From positions 62,001 through 126,000 of the forward strand of contig CAYFEQ010000001.1 in NCBI GenBank assembly GCA_964342155.1: 64,000 nucleotides of DNA, given 5' to 3'. This DNA is from GCA-2701705 sp964342155 (GTDB taxonomy: Bacteria; Pseudomonadota; Gammaproteobacteria; GCA-002705445; GCA-002716945). Of this stretch, positions 9,091 to 17,888 are shown one piece after another; positions within the stretch are counted from its first letter, which is position 1; each line of letters starts with the position of its first letter. The translations under genes were made by a program, and so were the position numbers. Under the pieces are notes generated by a model that ran no database searches, was not told where the DNA came from, and was given only the letters and a program-made list of their open reading frames with translations.

Positions 9091-9754
9091 GGAAGCTAAA
9101 TTTCCTGAGTTTGTTCATTGATAATAAACTAGAGACAAGAACGCCACTAGCTCCTAGATTTTTTACAAACTTTATATCTAACATTGATCTAATTCCCCCA
9201 GCAACGTAATATTCAGTTTTGTATTTTTTTGTAATAAACTTTTTTATTACATGAAAGTTTGGTTTTAATTTTGTACCAACTCTTGATAAATCCATTATAA
9301 TTACTTTTTTTGGATGTGTTTTTATACATCTATAAATAGATTTCGGTCCTATAATTCCATTTTTATAGTCTATTGAACAAATATGGTTTTTGAATTTTTC
9401 TGAACTTAATTCAAAATCTTTTGCCTTTTCACTACAGAATATTGGGATGTAATTATTATAATTTTTATCTAATTTAATCTTGTTAAGCCCTGAGTCTATC
9501 CAAAAATTAACTTTTGAAAATTTTTTTAGTATCTGTATTAAAAGATTGTGATTAACTTTGTTAAACATTATTGCATCAAGATCTGCAATGTAGATTGTTT
9601 TTGGAGAATATATATCTATTAAATGTCTAATTATTTCAACAGGCTCTGTGGTATTGTATAGTTTAGGATTTATTTTTTTATATGTGTTTCTATCGCCTTT
9701 TAAAGCTGTAACTACTTGACTATCTAATATGTCTATAACGGGAATGATGTCCAT
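9065..9754 (-). CDS. HisA/HisF-related barrel protein of the H4MPT cluster
   Basis: The 229-residue product is a HisA-like (beta/alpha)8 protein: IIPVIDILDSQVVTALKGDR at the N-terminus, IYIADLDAI in the middle, and the phosphate-binding VAGGIRS followed by GASGVLVSSLL at the C-terminus. The divergent sequence and the H4MPT context match the archaeal-type HisA-related proteins found in methylotroph C1 clusters rather than histidine biosynthesis. The reaction is not known. Its start codon lies only 2 bases from that of the divergent ATP-grasp gene. Confidence 0.8.
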   Translation of the reverse strand: MDIIPVIDILDSQVVTALKGDRNTYKKINPKLYNTTEPVEIIRHLIDIYSPKTIYIADLDAIMFNKVNHNLLIQILKKFSKVNFWIDSGLNKIKLDKNYNNYIPIFCSEKAKDFELSSEKFKNHICSIDYKNGIIGPKSIYRCIKTHPKKVIIMDLSRVGTKLKPNFHVIKKFITKKYKTEYYVAGGIRSMLDIKFVKNLGASGVLVSSLLSMNKLRKFSFLKERANRA

Positions 9755-9756
9755 CT

Positions 9757-10731
9757 ATGATTAAGATACTAATATATGAATATGTTACAGGAGGTGGTTT
9801 AATAAATGAAGATTTAAGTTCAACTTTACTACACGAAGCCAAACTAATGACATCGAGGCTTCACAGCGATCTGAGTATATCAGATGAGGTTTCATTCAGC
9901 TTCTTCTTAGATGAAAGATTGAAGAATCTTGCTAGACCACAATCAATCCTTATAAATAAACAGAATTCAAATAAGATCTATGATGAAAATTTTCTAAAAA
10001 AATTTGATTATGTATTGCCAATACTTCCTGAAACGAATCTCAATCTATATAAATATACTAAGTTTTTAGAAGAAAAAAAAATAAATAAAATTATTTCTGA
10101 TAAACAAACAATCCTTTCTTTATCAAATAAACTATCTTTCTATAATTTGTTTATCAATCAAAAAATAAATGTCATACCAACATATAACATTAAGGAGATA
10201 AACAAAATAAAAAAAATAAAAAAATTAGTTATCAAAGATAAATACGGAGCAGGTTGTTCTTTTGTTAAAATTTTTAAAAACTCATCTAAGAAAGATTTTA
10301 AGGATTATAATAAGAATTACATTGTCCAGCCATATATCGATGGGAAACCATATAGCATATCAGCATTCTTTGATCAAAATGATTTATATCTATTAAGTAT
10401 TAATAGACAAGACATAAAAATAACAAAAAACTTTATTAAATTAAATAAAATAATTGTTAATGATAAAATTGTAGATGATACAAAAATTTATGCCTTATTA
10501 GAAAAGATAAAATTGATATTACCAAAGTTATACGGGTATATTGGTATAGATATAATAATTAATAAAAAAGATTTATATGTTGTTGAAATAAACCCAAGAC
10601 TAACAACTTCATATATTGGATTAAATGAGACTTTAGGCATTAATCTTGTTAATCTAATTATTGGAAAAAAAATAAAGAAAAGAATTATCAGTGGAAAGAA
10701 ATTTTGCATTAATTTAAATGAAAACAAATAA
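9757..10731 (+). CDS. ATP-grasp ligase, MfnD-like (tyramine/tyrosine-glutamate ligase type)
   Basis: The 324-residue protein starts with ILIYEYVTGGGLINEDL, a hallmark of the ATP-grasp group that includes archaeal MfnD of methanofuran synthesis. It continues with VIKDKYGAGCSFVKIF (nucleotide-binding Lys), YIVQPYIDGKPYSIS, and the metal-binding VVEINPRLTTSYIGL. In bacterial methylofuran tyrosine replaces tyramine, so ligation of glutamate to tyrosine is a plausible role (inference). It overlaps the next gene by 14 bases. It starts 2 bases from a divergent ORF, so its promoter must lie in that ORF. Confidence 0.75.
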   Translation: MIKILIYEYVTGGGLINEDLSSTLLHEAKLMTSRLHSDLSISDEVSFSFFLDERLKNLARPQSILINKQNSNKIYDENFLKKFDYVLPILPETNLNLYKYTKFLEEKKINKIISDKQTILSLSNKLSFYNLFINQKINVIPTYNIKEINKIKKIKKLVIKDKYGAGCSFVKIFKNSSKKDFKDYNKNYIVQPYIDGKPYSISAFFDQNDLYLLSINRQDIKITKNFIKLNKIIVNDKIVDDTKIYALLEKIKLILPKLYGYIGIDIIINKKDLYVVEINPRLTTSYIGLNETLGINLVNLIIGKKIKKRIISGKKFCINLNENK

Positions 10732-11770
10732 AATTAAAAATTTATATCTAGGTTGGGATATTGGAGGAGCACATATTAAGCTGTCTACTATAAAACCCAA
10801 TAGTTTTTCATTTAACATATATAAATGTAACTTATGGAAATCAACTGATTTATTAAAAAAAATACTTCATTCTGTTTGTAGAAAATATAAGAGAGGATTC
10901 AATATAATAAATGTTATAACAATGTCCGGTGAAATGTGTGATATTTTTGATTCTAGGAATCAGGGAGTTAAACATATTTTAGAAATATTTAAAAACATCA
11001 ATAAAGAAAATTATGTATTCTCTACTAAGAAACCATTTTTTTTTAAACTTAGTGAAAAAATCAATCCAGAATCTATATCATCAGCAAACTGGTTTGCAAC
11101 TGCAAAGTTTCTTGAAACAAAAGTAAATAATGCAATTGCAGTTGATGTTGGATCAACAACAACAGATATTATAGTTATAAAAAAAGGTGTCTGCATTAAT
11201 AAAAATTATAGTGATTTTTCGAGACTACAATCATCAGAATTGATATATATGGGTATATTAAGAACACCAATACATGCTGTTACAAAAGAAATATATAGTG
11301 GCCAAAAGAAATTTTCTATAATACCAGAAAATTTTTCCAATATGTCTGATGTATATAGAATTTTATCAGATATAAAACCAAAAATTGATTATTCAGAGAA
11401 TTGTGATTCTAAAAACAAGTCCTATAGAAACAGTTTGGTAAGATTTTCTCGTATAATAGGCTTCGACTACCATTCAAAAAATGAAAGAATAGTGATAAAT
11501 CTAGCTAAGAAAATAAAATTATCTCAAAAAAATTATCTTATGCAAAAAATTACTCATACATTACAGCAGCATTTCCAAAGTAAAGAATCAGTAAATATTA
11601 TTGGAATTGGAATAGGAAGTTTTTTAATTGAAGAGATTTCTAAAAAAATTAAAATGAGTTATAAAGATTTTAACAGTTTTTGTCAAGGTGGTAGAAAGCA
11701 ATTATTCTTGCCATCAGATATTGCGCCAGCTTACTCTATAAGTACATTATTTAAGTTAAGAAATGAATAA
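10718..11770 (+). CDS. H4MPT-linked C1 transfer pathway protein, hydantoinase A/ASKHA family (MfnF-like)
   Basis: The 350-residue product has an ASKHA/hydantoinase-type phosphate loop, YLGWDIGGAHIKLST, near the N-terminus and a second, VDVGSTTTDIIVI, near residue 140. IIGIGIGSFLIEEI comes late, before the FLPSDIAPAYSIS ending. This is the family containing MfnF, which in archaea couples the furan and tyramine moieties of methanofuran. A matching step in methylofuran synthesis is a reasonable inference, supported by mfnB and the MfnD-like gene nearby. It overlaps pabB by 8 bases. Confidence 0.8.
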   Translation: MKTNKIKNLYLGWDIGGAHIKLSTIKPNSFSFNIYKCNLWKSTDLLKKILHSVCRKYKRGFNIINVITMSGEMCDIFDSRNQGVKHILEIFKNINKENYVFSTKKPFFFKLSEKINPESISSANWFATAKFLETKVNNAIAVDVGSTTTDIIVIKKGVCINKNYSDFSRLQSSELIYMGILRTPIHAVTKEIYSGQKKFSIIPENFSNMSDVYRILSDIKPKIDYSENCDSKNKSYRNSLVRFSRIIGFDYHSKNERIVINLAKKIKLSQKNYLMQKITHTLQQHFQSKESVNIIGIGIGSFLIEEISKKIKMSYKDFNSFCQGGRKQLFLPSDIAPAYSISTLFKLRNE

Positions 11771-13124
11771 GATTGAATTTGATTATTACAGCAACACTTT
11801 AGAAATCTTTGATTTTTTGAAAGACCAAGATTGGTCAGTTTTTTTATGTAGCAATTTTGATGTATTTGATAGAGAAAAATATGATATTATTTCCTGCTGT
11901 CCAATTAAAAAGATCATCGCATATCAAAACGCAACAATTGTTGAAACCAATGGTTCTAAAAAAGTTTTTAGAGACGACCCTATAGATGTACTTAAAAATA
12001 TAATGAACAAATCTTTTTCTAGTAATCATACTGATTTACCTTTTTCCGGAGGCGCTATAGGATATTTTTCATATGACTTGGGAAATAAATATGAATCAGT
12101 TAAGCCTATTGGAGTTGATACCGATAATACTCCAATCATGGCATTTGGTATTTATGATTGGTCAATAATAATTGATCATAAATTAAAAAGGTCAATTTTG
12201 ATATACACTACTGAGAATAATTTAATAAAAGAGATTATAAAAAACTTTAAGAAGAAAAAGTTTTCATTAATCAAAAAACGTGAATTTTCTATTCATTCAC
12301 AGTTTGAATCTAATTTAAGTTATGAAGAATATGTTGAAAAATTTAATTCTATAAAATCCTATATTGAAAAAGGGGATTGTTATCAAATAAATTTTGCACA
12401 ACGATTTTCTCTTTCATATAAAGGAGATACCTGGGAAATATTTAAGAAGGTTTTGACAAAATACAAAGCTCCATACTCTTCATATATGAATTTCCCATTT
12501 GTTAAAATTTTAAGTTATTCTCCAGAAAGATTTTTGCAAATAGAAAATAATCATGTAGAAACAAAACCTATCAAAGGCACTAGACCAATACATCAAAACA
12601 AACAAAAAAATTCTCAATTAAAAAAAGAACTTGTTGATTCAAATAAAGATAAAGCTGAAAATCTTATGATAGTTGATTTATTGAGAAATGATTTAGGCAG
12701 AAACTGTAATTTCGGCTCTATAAAGGTAAAAAAACTTTTTGAAATAGAAACTTTTTCAAATGTGCATCATTTAGTTAGCACCATAGAAGGTGAGATATCA
12801 AAAAAGAGTGATGTTTTTAAATTAATAAGAGGCTGTTTTCCTGGAGGATCAATCACAGGTGCTCCAAAAATACGATCTATGCAAATAATTAATGAACTTG
12901 AACCAAATAGAAGAAGTATTTATTGTGGGTCAATTGGCTATATTAGTTTTAATGATAAGGTAGACTTAAATATTGCTATTAGAACTATTATTGCAAATAA
13001 AGAACATCTTTATTTCTGGGGTGGCGGAGGTATAGTTTATGATTCTAATGTTAAATCAGAATTTCAAGAAACTTTAGATAAAGTTAATCCAATTATAAAT
13101 GCTCTCAAATCAAGCACTACTTGA
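11763..13124 (+). CDS. pabB: Aminodeoxychorismate synthase component I
   Basis: The 453-residue protein is a chorismate-utilising enzyme. Motifs are ETKPIKGTRPI (the PIKGT form typical of PabB rather than TrpE), LMIVDLLRNDLGRNC, FPGGSITGAPKIRSMQIINE, and YCGSIGYISF. It makes 4-amino-4-deoxychorismate for p-aminobenzoate, used for folate and, in this context, for the H4MPT arylamine via beta-RFAP synthase. Its 3' end overlaps convergent mfnB by 15 bases. Confidence 0.9.
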   Translation: MNKIEFDYYSNTLEIFDFLKDQDWSVFLCSNFDVFDREKYDIISCCPIKKIIAYQNATIVETNGSKKVFRDDPIDVLKNIMNKSFSSNHTDLPFSGGAIGYFSYDLGNKYESVKPIGVDTDNTPIMAFGIYDWSIIIDHKLKRSILIYTTENNLIKEIIKNFKKKKFSLIKKREFSIHSQFESNLSYEEYVEKFNSIKSYIEKGDCYQINFAQRFSLSYKGDTWEIFKKVLTKYKAPYSSYMNFPFVKILSYSPERFLQIENNHVETKPIKGTRPIHQNKQKNSQLKKELVDSNKDKAENLMIVDLLRNDLGRNCNFGSIKVKKLFEIETFSNVHHLVSTIEGEISKKSDVFKLIRGCFPGGSITGAPKIRSMQIINELEPNRRSIYCGSIGYISFNDKVDLNIAIRTIIANKEHLYFWGGGGIVYDSNVKSEFQETLDKVNPIINALKSSTT

Positions 13125-13796
13125 ATTTATAGCTAATGAAACTTGTTTCAATAAGTTAATATCAATCTCGCTTCTATCAGTATGATTTGAACATAATTGC
13201 CCACGGAAGCCTAGGAAATCTGGATTGTATCTTTTAAGATTATTAATATCACTAATCTTGAGTGAGCCAGATAATCCGCAAAGCGTTTTATTTTTTTTAT
13301 TTATTGATATAAATTTTTTTATTTCTGAAGGTTTTAAGATTTCAGTCATAGATTTAGAATCCTTATTAACTGTATCAATCATAATTCCTTGATAGCCCAT
13401 ATTAATAAGATCCCGCATTATATCTAAATCAAATGTTTTATCTGCAAATAGAACACAAATAGGTTTCGTTTGTGTAAAAGAAAATTTCTCTAATAGTAGC
13501 TTATGCTCATCAATCATAGTTTTGTCAAATAAGCCAATTTTTATATATTCAATTTTCTGATTTATGATCTTAGATAATATTGAAACTGTTTCTGGATTGT
13601 TTGGATTCCTATTATTGCCTAAGGTCACACTAATTTTATGATTCTGTAAGGTTTGTTTAGCTTTATTGATAATATCTAAGCCAACAAAGCCAAGAGCACC
13701 ATCATCGACATTTTTTAAATCAACAATATCAATTTTTGCATTACTAATTTTTTTTGCCTCATCAATATTCTTAATACTTGCAAGAAAACCAGTCAT
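13110..13796 (-). CDS. mfnB: (5-Formylfuran-3-yl)methyl phosphate synthase
   Basis: The 228-residue protein is the DUF556/MfnB type. It begins with TGFLASIKNIDEAK and has IDIVDLKNVDDGALGF (Lys-rich active site), CVLFADKTFDLD, and GLSGSLKISDI followed by NPDFLGFRGQLC. MfnB makes the furan precursor of methanofuran/methylofuran from two glyceraldehyde-3-phosphate molecules. It shares an operon with the DUF447 gene (1-base overlap) and three more genes upstream. Confidence 0.92.
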   Translation of the reverse strand: MTGFLASIKNIDEAKKISNAKIDIVDLKNVDDGALGFVGLDIINKAKQTLQNHKISVTLGNNRNPNNPETVSILSKIINQKIEYIKIGLFDKTMIDEHKLLLEKFSFTQTKPICVLFADKTFDLDIMRDLINMGYQGIMIDTVNKDSKSMTEILKPSEIKKFISINKKNKTLCGLSGSLKISDINNLKRYNPDFLGFRGQLCSNHTDRSEIDINLLKQVSLAINSSSA

Positions 13797-14353
13797 TATT
13801 TTTCTCTATAATCAGCAATTTTATTTTCTATCCAGTTCCAGGCTTCCTTTTCCCTATCACCAGCAGTTTTTTCTATACCTATTTTTAGATATTCAATCTC
13901 TTTTAAAATTTTATCTAAGGATATACGTCCTAATCTACTAACCAAAACAGAAGCTTCAATGACAGAGAACTGAGCTCTGTTAAAACCTAAGAATGGACTA
14001 TGGACTTTTTTATTTAAGATTTGGCATATAACTTTAGGCCTGACTTCATCATCAATTATATCTATTACAGAAATTTCAAAGTGAGAGTTTACATTTTCTA
14101 GTCTTGGAATATCTGTGGTATTAAGATTAATTAAGGGCCAATCTTTTTTTATTCCACAAATTATGCCTGCAAATATTCTTACATCATCCGTAAAATTTAT
14201 TACAGCATTTTTTTGTGAAATTAGATTCACTAATGTTTTTGATGGTTTAAAAGGGGAAACAAAAACTTCCTGCTGATTCATTTTAATTCCCATTGGGGCA
14301 ATATGTACTTCACCGTCATTAGATTTAGTAGTTACTATAACTTCATGTATCAT
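13796..14353 (-). CDS. DUF447-family flavin-reductase-like protein of the H4MPT cluster
   Basis: The 185-residue product begins with IHEVIVTTKSNDGEVHIAPM and contains VFVSPFKPSKT and FTDDVRIFAG. It resembles the split-barrel flavin-binding DUF447 proteins common in methanogens and in bacterial H4MPT clusters. The function is unproven. It overlaps mfnB by one base and the dihydropteroate-synthase-like gene by ATGA, so it belongs to a five-gene leftward operon for cofactor synthesis. Confidence 0.8.
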   Translation of the reverse strand: MIHEVIVTTKSNDGEVHIAPMGIKMNQQEVFVSPFKPSKTLVNLISQKNAVINFTDDVRIFAGIICGIKKDWPLINLNTTDIPRLENVNSHFEISVIDIIDDEVRPKVICQILNKKVHSPFLGFNRAQFSVIEASVLVSRLGRISLDKILKEIEYLKIGIEKTAGDREKEAWNWIENKIADYREK

Positions 14354-15738
14354 TTCTTTTTATATGTTGATCCAGTAGGTTTAAAAGACATTTTATCATC
14401 ATCTTCTTTTTCAACTAAACAGCCCCAGGATAATTCTTCATCTTGAGAGTAGAATTTACCTAATTGATATGCAATTTGTGCTCTTGCTAGTTCGACACCA
14501 AGATAGAAGGCATGACCGGAATCATTATCAACATTAAGATTTTTGAAAAAGTCAAAAGGGTCTTTTGCAGTTTCAAACCCATCTCTGTTGAAAACATGAA
14601 TTCCTTCATCTGTAACCATAATTCTATAGCTAGGGTCTTTAATATCTTTTGATAATTCTATAACCTCATCATAAGAAAATTTAAAAGGCTTGTCTTCGTG
14701 AGTTGTTAGTAAATTATTGCTTATATGTTTGGGCGTCATATTACTCACACTTGATGCGTGAAGTATTCTGCGCGCTATATCAGTCTCTTTTATAACTGTT
14801 TTGCAATGATCACTAACTTGTGTGGTTAAAATATGATTTATTTTTAATTCTGAAGTTATACCCATCAATAATAGAGTAAGACCAGTTGTATCAGCATGAG
14901 ATAGTTCTGTTAAATTACCAGAACCCATCATGATATGTATATCAGGATATTTTTCTCTTAACTCAGCATATCTTAAAATAGATTTTGTAAATCCAAAATT
15001 AATAGGATCTAGGATAGAGTCAGCTATAAAAGTTCTTTTTTGTTCAATACATTTATCTATAATTTTATATAATTCATCTAGTTTTCCATCTAGCGGAATA
15101 AGAATAGGGTACGAATCTACTTGATCTAAGATTTTAAAATTATCTGACTTTATGCTCAAAATATAATCTGCTCCTGCTTTACCACCCCTGATTAGCTCTT
15201 TATCATTATGAGAATCGACACTTACAAAAAAATCTAACCGTTTTAATTCCTGCACTACTTCTTCCAAATGTTCAAACTTAATATTTGGTAAACACCCAAT
15301 GTCTATTACATCGGCCCCATTATCTCTATAAAAATTTGCTTGATTTACAATCTGTTCTAGACTCATATTTGGTGCGTCAGTAATTTCAGCAAATATAGAA
15401 ACCTCATATTGTGATAAATCGTGCTTGAATGATTCTTTACCAAATAAATTAGGCAAGTCCTTGAGTTCCTCGGGCCCACGAACAAAATCAACTTTTAATT
15501 TTTTTGATAATGCTGAGATATCACCTCTAGCCCTCCCTGGGATTATAACCTTATCAAAGTTAGAGACATCTCCAATCCTTCTTTCTATCATTTGTGTTGT
15601 CAATAATGATGCAACGCTGATACTTAAGTTACGTATTTCATATTCAAAAGGAAGCTTTCCCATTTCATCTATAACTCTCTTTAAACTTCTTTCAGCAAGT
15701 TTTCCCGTAATAAAAAGAATTTTTTCTTTTAACGCCAT
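14350..15738 (-). CDS. Dihydropteroate synthase-like protein of the H4MPT cluster (DUF6513 type)
   Basis: The 462-residue product has a flavoprotein-like N-terminal domain (KILFITGKLAERSLKRV, VIIPGRARGDISAL). A pterin-binding barrel follows from about residue 120, with NFYRDNGADVIDIGCLPN, VSVDSHN and IHIMMGSGNLTELSHAD, and then a C-terminal domain. It is the DHPS-like protein recurrent in methanogen and methylotroph H4MPT clusters, so a step on the pterin precursor is likely, but the reaction is not established. It overlaps both neighbours. Confidence 0.82.
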   Translation of the reverse strand: MALKEKILFITGKLAERSLKRVIDEMGKLPFEYEIRNLSISVASLLTTQMIERRIGDVSNFDKVIIPGRARGDISALSKKLKVDFVRGPEELKDLPNLFGKESFKHDLSQYEVSIFAEITDAPNMSLEQIVNQANFYRDNGADVIDIGCLPNIKFEHLEEVVQELKRLDFFVSVDSHNDKELIRGGKAGADYILSIKSDNFKILDQVDSYPILIPLDGKLDELYKIIDKCIEQKRTFIADSILDPINFGFTKSILRYAELREKYPDIHIMMGSGNLTELSHADTTGLTLLLMGITSELKINHILTTQVSDHCKTVIKETDIARRILHASSVSNMTPKHISNNLLTTHEDKPFKFSYDEVIELSKDIKDPSYRIMVTDEGIHVFNRDGFETAKDPFDFFKNLNVDNDSGHAFYLGVELARAQIAYQLGKFYSQDEELSWGCLVEKEDDDKMSFKPTGSTYKKK

Positions 15739-16262
15739 TTTTTTAGTACTTTATTTAATTCATCAATATTTTTGACAACATCAATATTTTTAAATTTTTT
15801 TAATAATTTATAATTTTTAAGATCAATCTCTCTAGGGTAAACCGTCACCATTTTACCTGGAGCGGGCGTTATAATTACTGGTTCTGTGTCACACGCTAAA
15901 ACAATTGAATGAACATGACATTTGCCAGCTTGCGCAAAAATATTTGTTATCAGATTGTCAGAGAAACCATAAGCCATTTGAGCAACTGTATTAGATGTTG
16001 CTGGTGAAACAATTAGAACCTTATAAACATCTTCATAAAATAAACTTACTGGAGCAGAACTTGCAGTCACATCTTTAAAAACCTTTATCTTCTTTTTTTT
16101 AAGATCGCTTAACTTATAACCATACCATTTTAAAACCTCTTCTCCTGCTTTACTCAAGAACAAATCTATATTGTCTAAAGAATTAATAATCTCCATTGAT
16201 TCTTTTAAAAAATGACCGGACCCTGTTATCCCCCAGGCTATTCTTTTATTTTTACTATTCAT
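15729..16262 (-). CDS. Flavoprotein, dihydromethanopterin reductase (acceptor)-like
   Basis: The 177-residue product is an FMN-binding flavoprotein of the DmrB/archaeal flavoprotein type. It has IAWGITGSGHFLKESMEI at the N-terminus, VLIVSPATSNTVAQMAYG in the middle, and ACDTEPVIITPAPGKMVT. In methanogens and methylotrophs such proteins reduce dihydromethanopterin to H4MPT or are linked to that step. It overlaps the DHPS-like gene by 10 bases and the MobA-like gene by 8 bases. Confidence 0.8.
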   Translation of the reverse strand: MNSKNKRIAWGITGSGHFLKESMEIINSLDNIDLFLSKAGEEVLKWYGYKLSDLKKKKIKVFKDVTASSAPVSLFYEDVYKVLIVSPATSNTVAQMAYGFSDNLITNIFAQAGKCHVHSIVLACDTEPVIITPAPGKMVTVYPREIDLKNYKLLKKFKNIDVVKNIDELNKVLKKWR

Positions 16263-16869
16263 TTTTATTTAAAATATTTTTAATTTTTTCTTTATGTTGA
16301 TTCAAATCTTCCTCATTATTAATATTTATAAACAGATCTTTATTGTTTGAGAAGTCAATATAATTGACTGAACATAATTCAAACCATTTATCAATTTTTC
16401 TTTCTCCTGATTGCAAAAACCTCTCAAGATTGCCAAGCAAGGACTTGTTTATGAGGCAATACACAGGTTGTAATCGTTTTCCATCAAACGCAACATTAAT
16501 ATCAGAATCACTTTCTAATAATATCATTTTTTTGAAGTAAGATTCGTTAATAAATGGACCATCGCATGGCAGAGTAATTAAATATTCTGTACTAGACTCC
16601 TTTAAACCTGTATACATTCCAGCTAATGGACCTAGATACCCACTTATTGAATCCATACATACTTTATAACCAAAACCATCATAGCTTTCTAAGTTTTTAT
16701 TAGCATTGATTAAAACATGAGCACAAAAATTTTGAGCTAAAGAGTATAAATGTTGTATTACATATTTATTATTAATCTGCATAAGGCCTTTATCAATGCC
16801 TTTCATTCTGGAGGATTTTCCACCAGCTAAAATTAAAGCAGTTAATTGATTTTTATCTATTTCAATCAT
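16255..16869 (-). CDS. mobA: MobA-like molybdenum cofactor guanylyltransferase
   Basis: The 204-residue protein has the nucleotidyltransferase signature LTALILAGGKSSRMKGIDKG (8-27), then YLGPLAGMYTGL and TLPCDGPFI with the metal-binding Asp. MobA attaches GMP to molybdopterin. MobA-like genes occur in several methylotroph H4MPT clusters, so the protein may serve formate dehydrogenase cofactor synthesis or a cofactor-specific transfer; this cannot be decided here. It is the first gene of the leftward operon, divergent from dusA. Confidence 0.8.
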   Translation of the reverse strand: MIEIDKNQLTALILAGGKSSRMKGIDKGLMQINNKYVIQHLYSLAQNFCAHVLINANKNLESYDGFGYKVCMDSISGYLGPLAGMYTGLKESSTEYLITLPCDGPFINESYFKKMILLESDSDINVAFDGKRLQPVYCLINKSLLGNLERFLQSGERKIDKWFELCSVNYIDFSNNKDLFININNEEDLNQHKEKIKNILNKNE

Positions 16870-16922
16870 GGCATTAATACAAAATAAAATATAAAATAGT
16901 CTACTTAATAGAATAACCTAGC

Positions 16923-17888
16923 ATGACAAAGAAACGAATATATTTAGCTCCAATGGTTGGTAGAACAGATCAACATTTCCGTACTTTTATAAGAATCCTA
17001 TCAAAAAATATCCATCTTTATACAGAGATGATTACTTGTGATACTTTTCTCCATTCTAATAGAAATAGAATAAAGGTTCATAATTATGAGGATCCTATTA
17101 CGATACAGTTAGCAGGATCTGATCCTGAAAAGTACATGAAATGTTCAAAGATTATTCAAGAACAAGGTTTTAGTGAGATTAACTTAAATATAGGATGTCC
17201 TAGTAATAAAGTTATAAAAGGCAAGTTTGGAGCATGCTTAATGAATTACCCAAACCAAGTTGCTGAGATTGTAGAAGCAATTAAAGAATCTTGTTCTTTA
17301 CCTGTTTCTATTAAAACTAGATTAGGGCTTGATTATGATGAGAATTTAGATTTATTACACAAGTTTATTCATAAAACATCTAATGCAGGATGTAATACTT
17401 ACTTTTTACATGCGAGAAATGCAATCCTAAAAGGAATAAGCCCAAAAAAGAATAGAAGTATACCTTCCCTCAGATATGATGATGCTCTGAAGGTTAAACA
17501 GGAATTCCCGAACCTTTCTATAATTTTGAATGGAGGAATTAAAACTATGGATGAGGTAATTCATTATTCAAACTTATTTGATGGAATAATGATTGGTAGA
17601 AAGATTTATGATGATCCTATGTTCCTTATCAATATAGAACATAAAATTTTTAACTCAATGTCTTTTTTTGATAAAAAAACTATCTTAGAAGTATATTTAA
17701 AATATTCAATTAACCAAATCAACTCAGGTGTAAGTAAATATTTTTTATTTAAACATTTATTTGGTTTATATTATAAAACAAACTTTTCAAAGAAATGGAA
17801 GAAGTTTCTAAATATGATTATCCGTGATGAAGTTGATATTTTAAAAGTACCCTTGTTTGAGGAAATGATTTATGAAAAAAAAATCTAA
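16923..17888 (+). CDS. dusA: tRNA-dihydrouridine synthase A
   Basis: The 321-residue FMN enzyme reduces uridine in the tRNA D-loop. Visible motifs are YLAPMVGRTDQHFRTFIR, LYTEMITCDT, INLNIGCPSNKVIKGKFGAC (catalytic Cys), and IILNGGIKT followed by DGIMIGRKIYDDP. The length fits DusA. It overlaps the following methyltransferase gene by 17 bases. Confidence 0.93.
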   Translation: MTKKRIYLAPMVGRTDQHFRTFIRILSKNIHLYTEMITCDTFLHSNRNRIKVHNYEDPITIQLAGSDPEKYMKCSKIIQEQGFSEINLNIGCPSNKVIKGKFGACLMNYPNQVAEIVEAIKESCSLPVSIKTRLGLDYDENLDLLHKFIHKTSNAGCNTYFLHARNAILKGISPKKNRSIPSLRYDDALKVKQEFPNLSIILNGGIKTMDEVIHYSNLFDGIMIGRKIYDDPMFLINIEHKIFNSMSFFDKKTILEVYLKYSINQINSGVSKYFLFKHLFGLYYKTNFSKKWKKFLNMIIRDEVDILKVPLFEEMIYEKKI

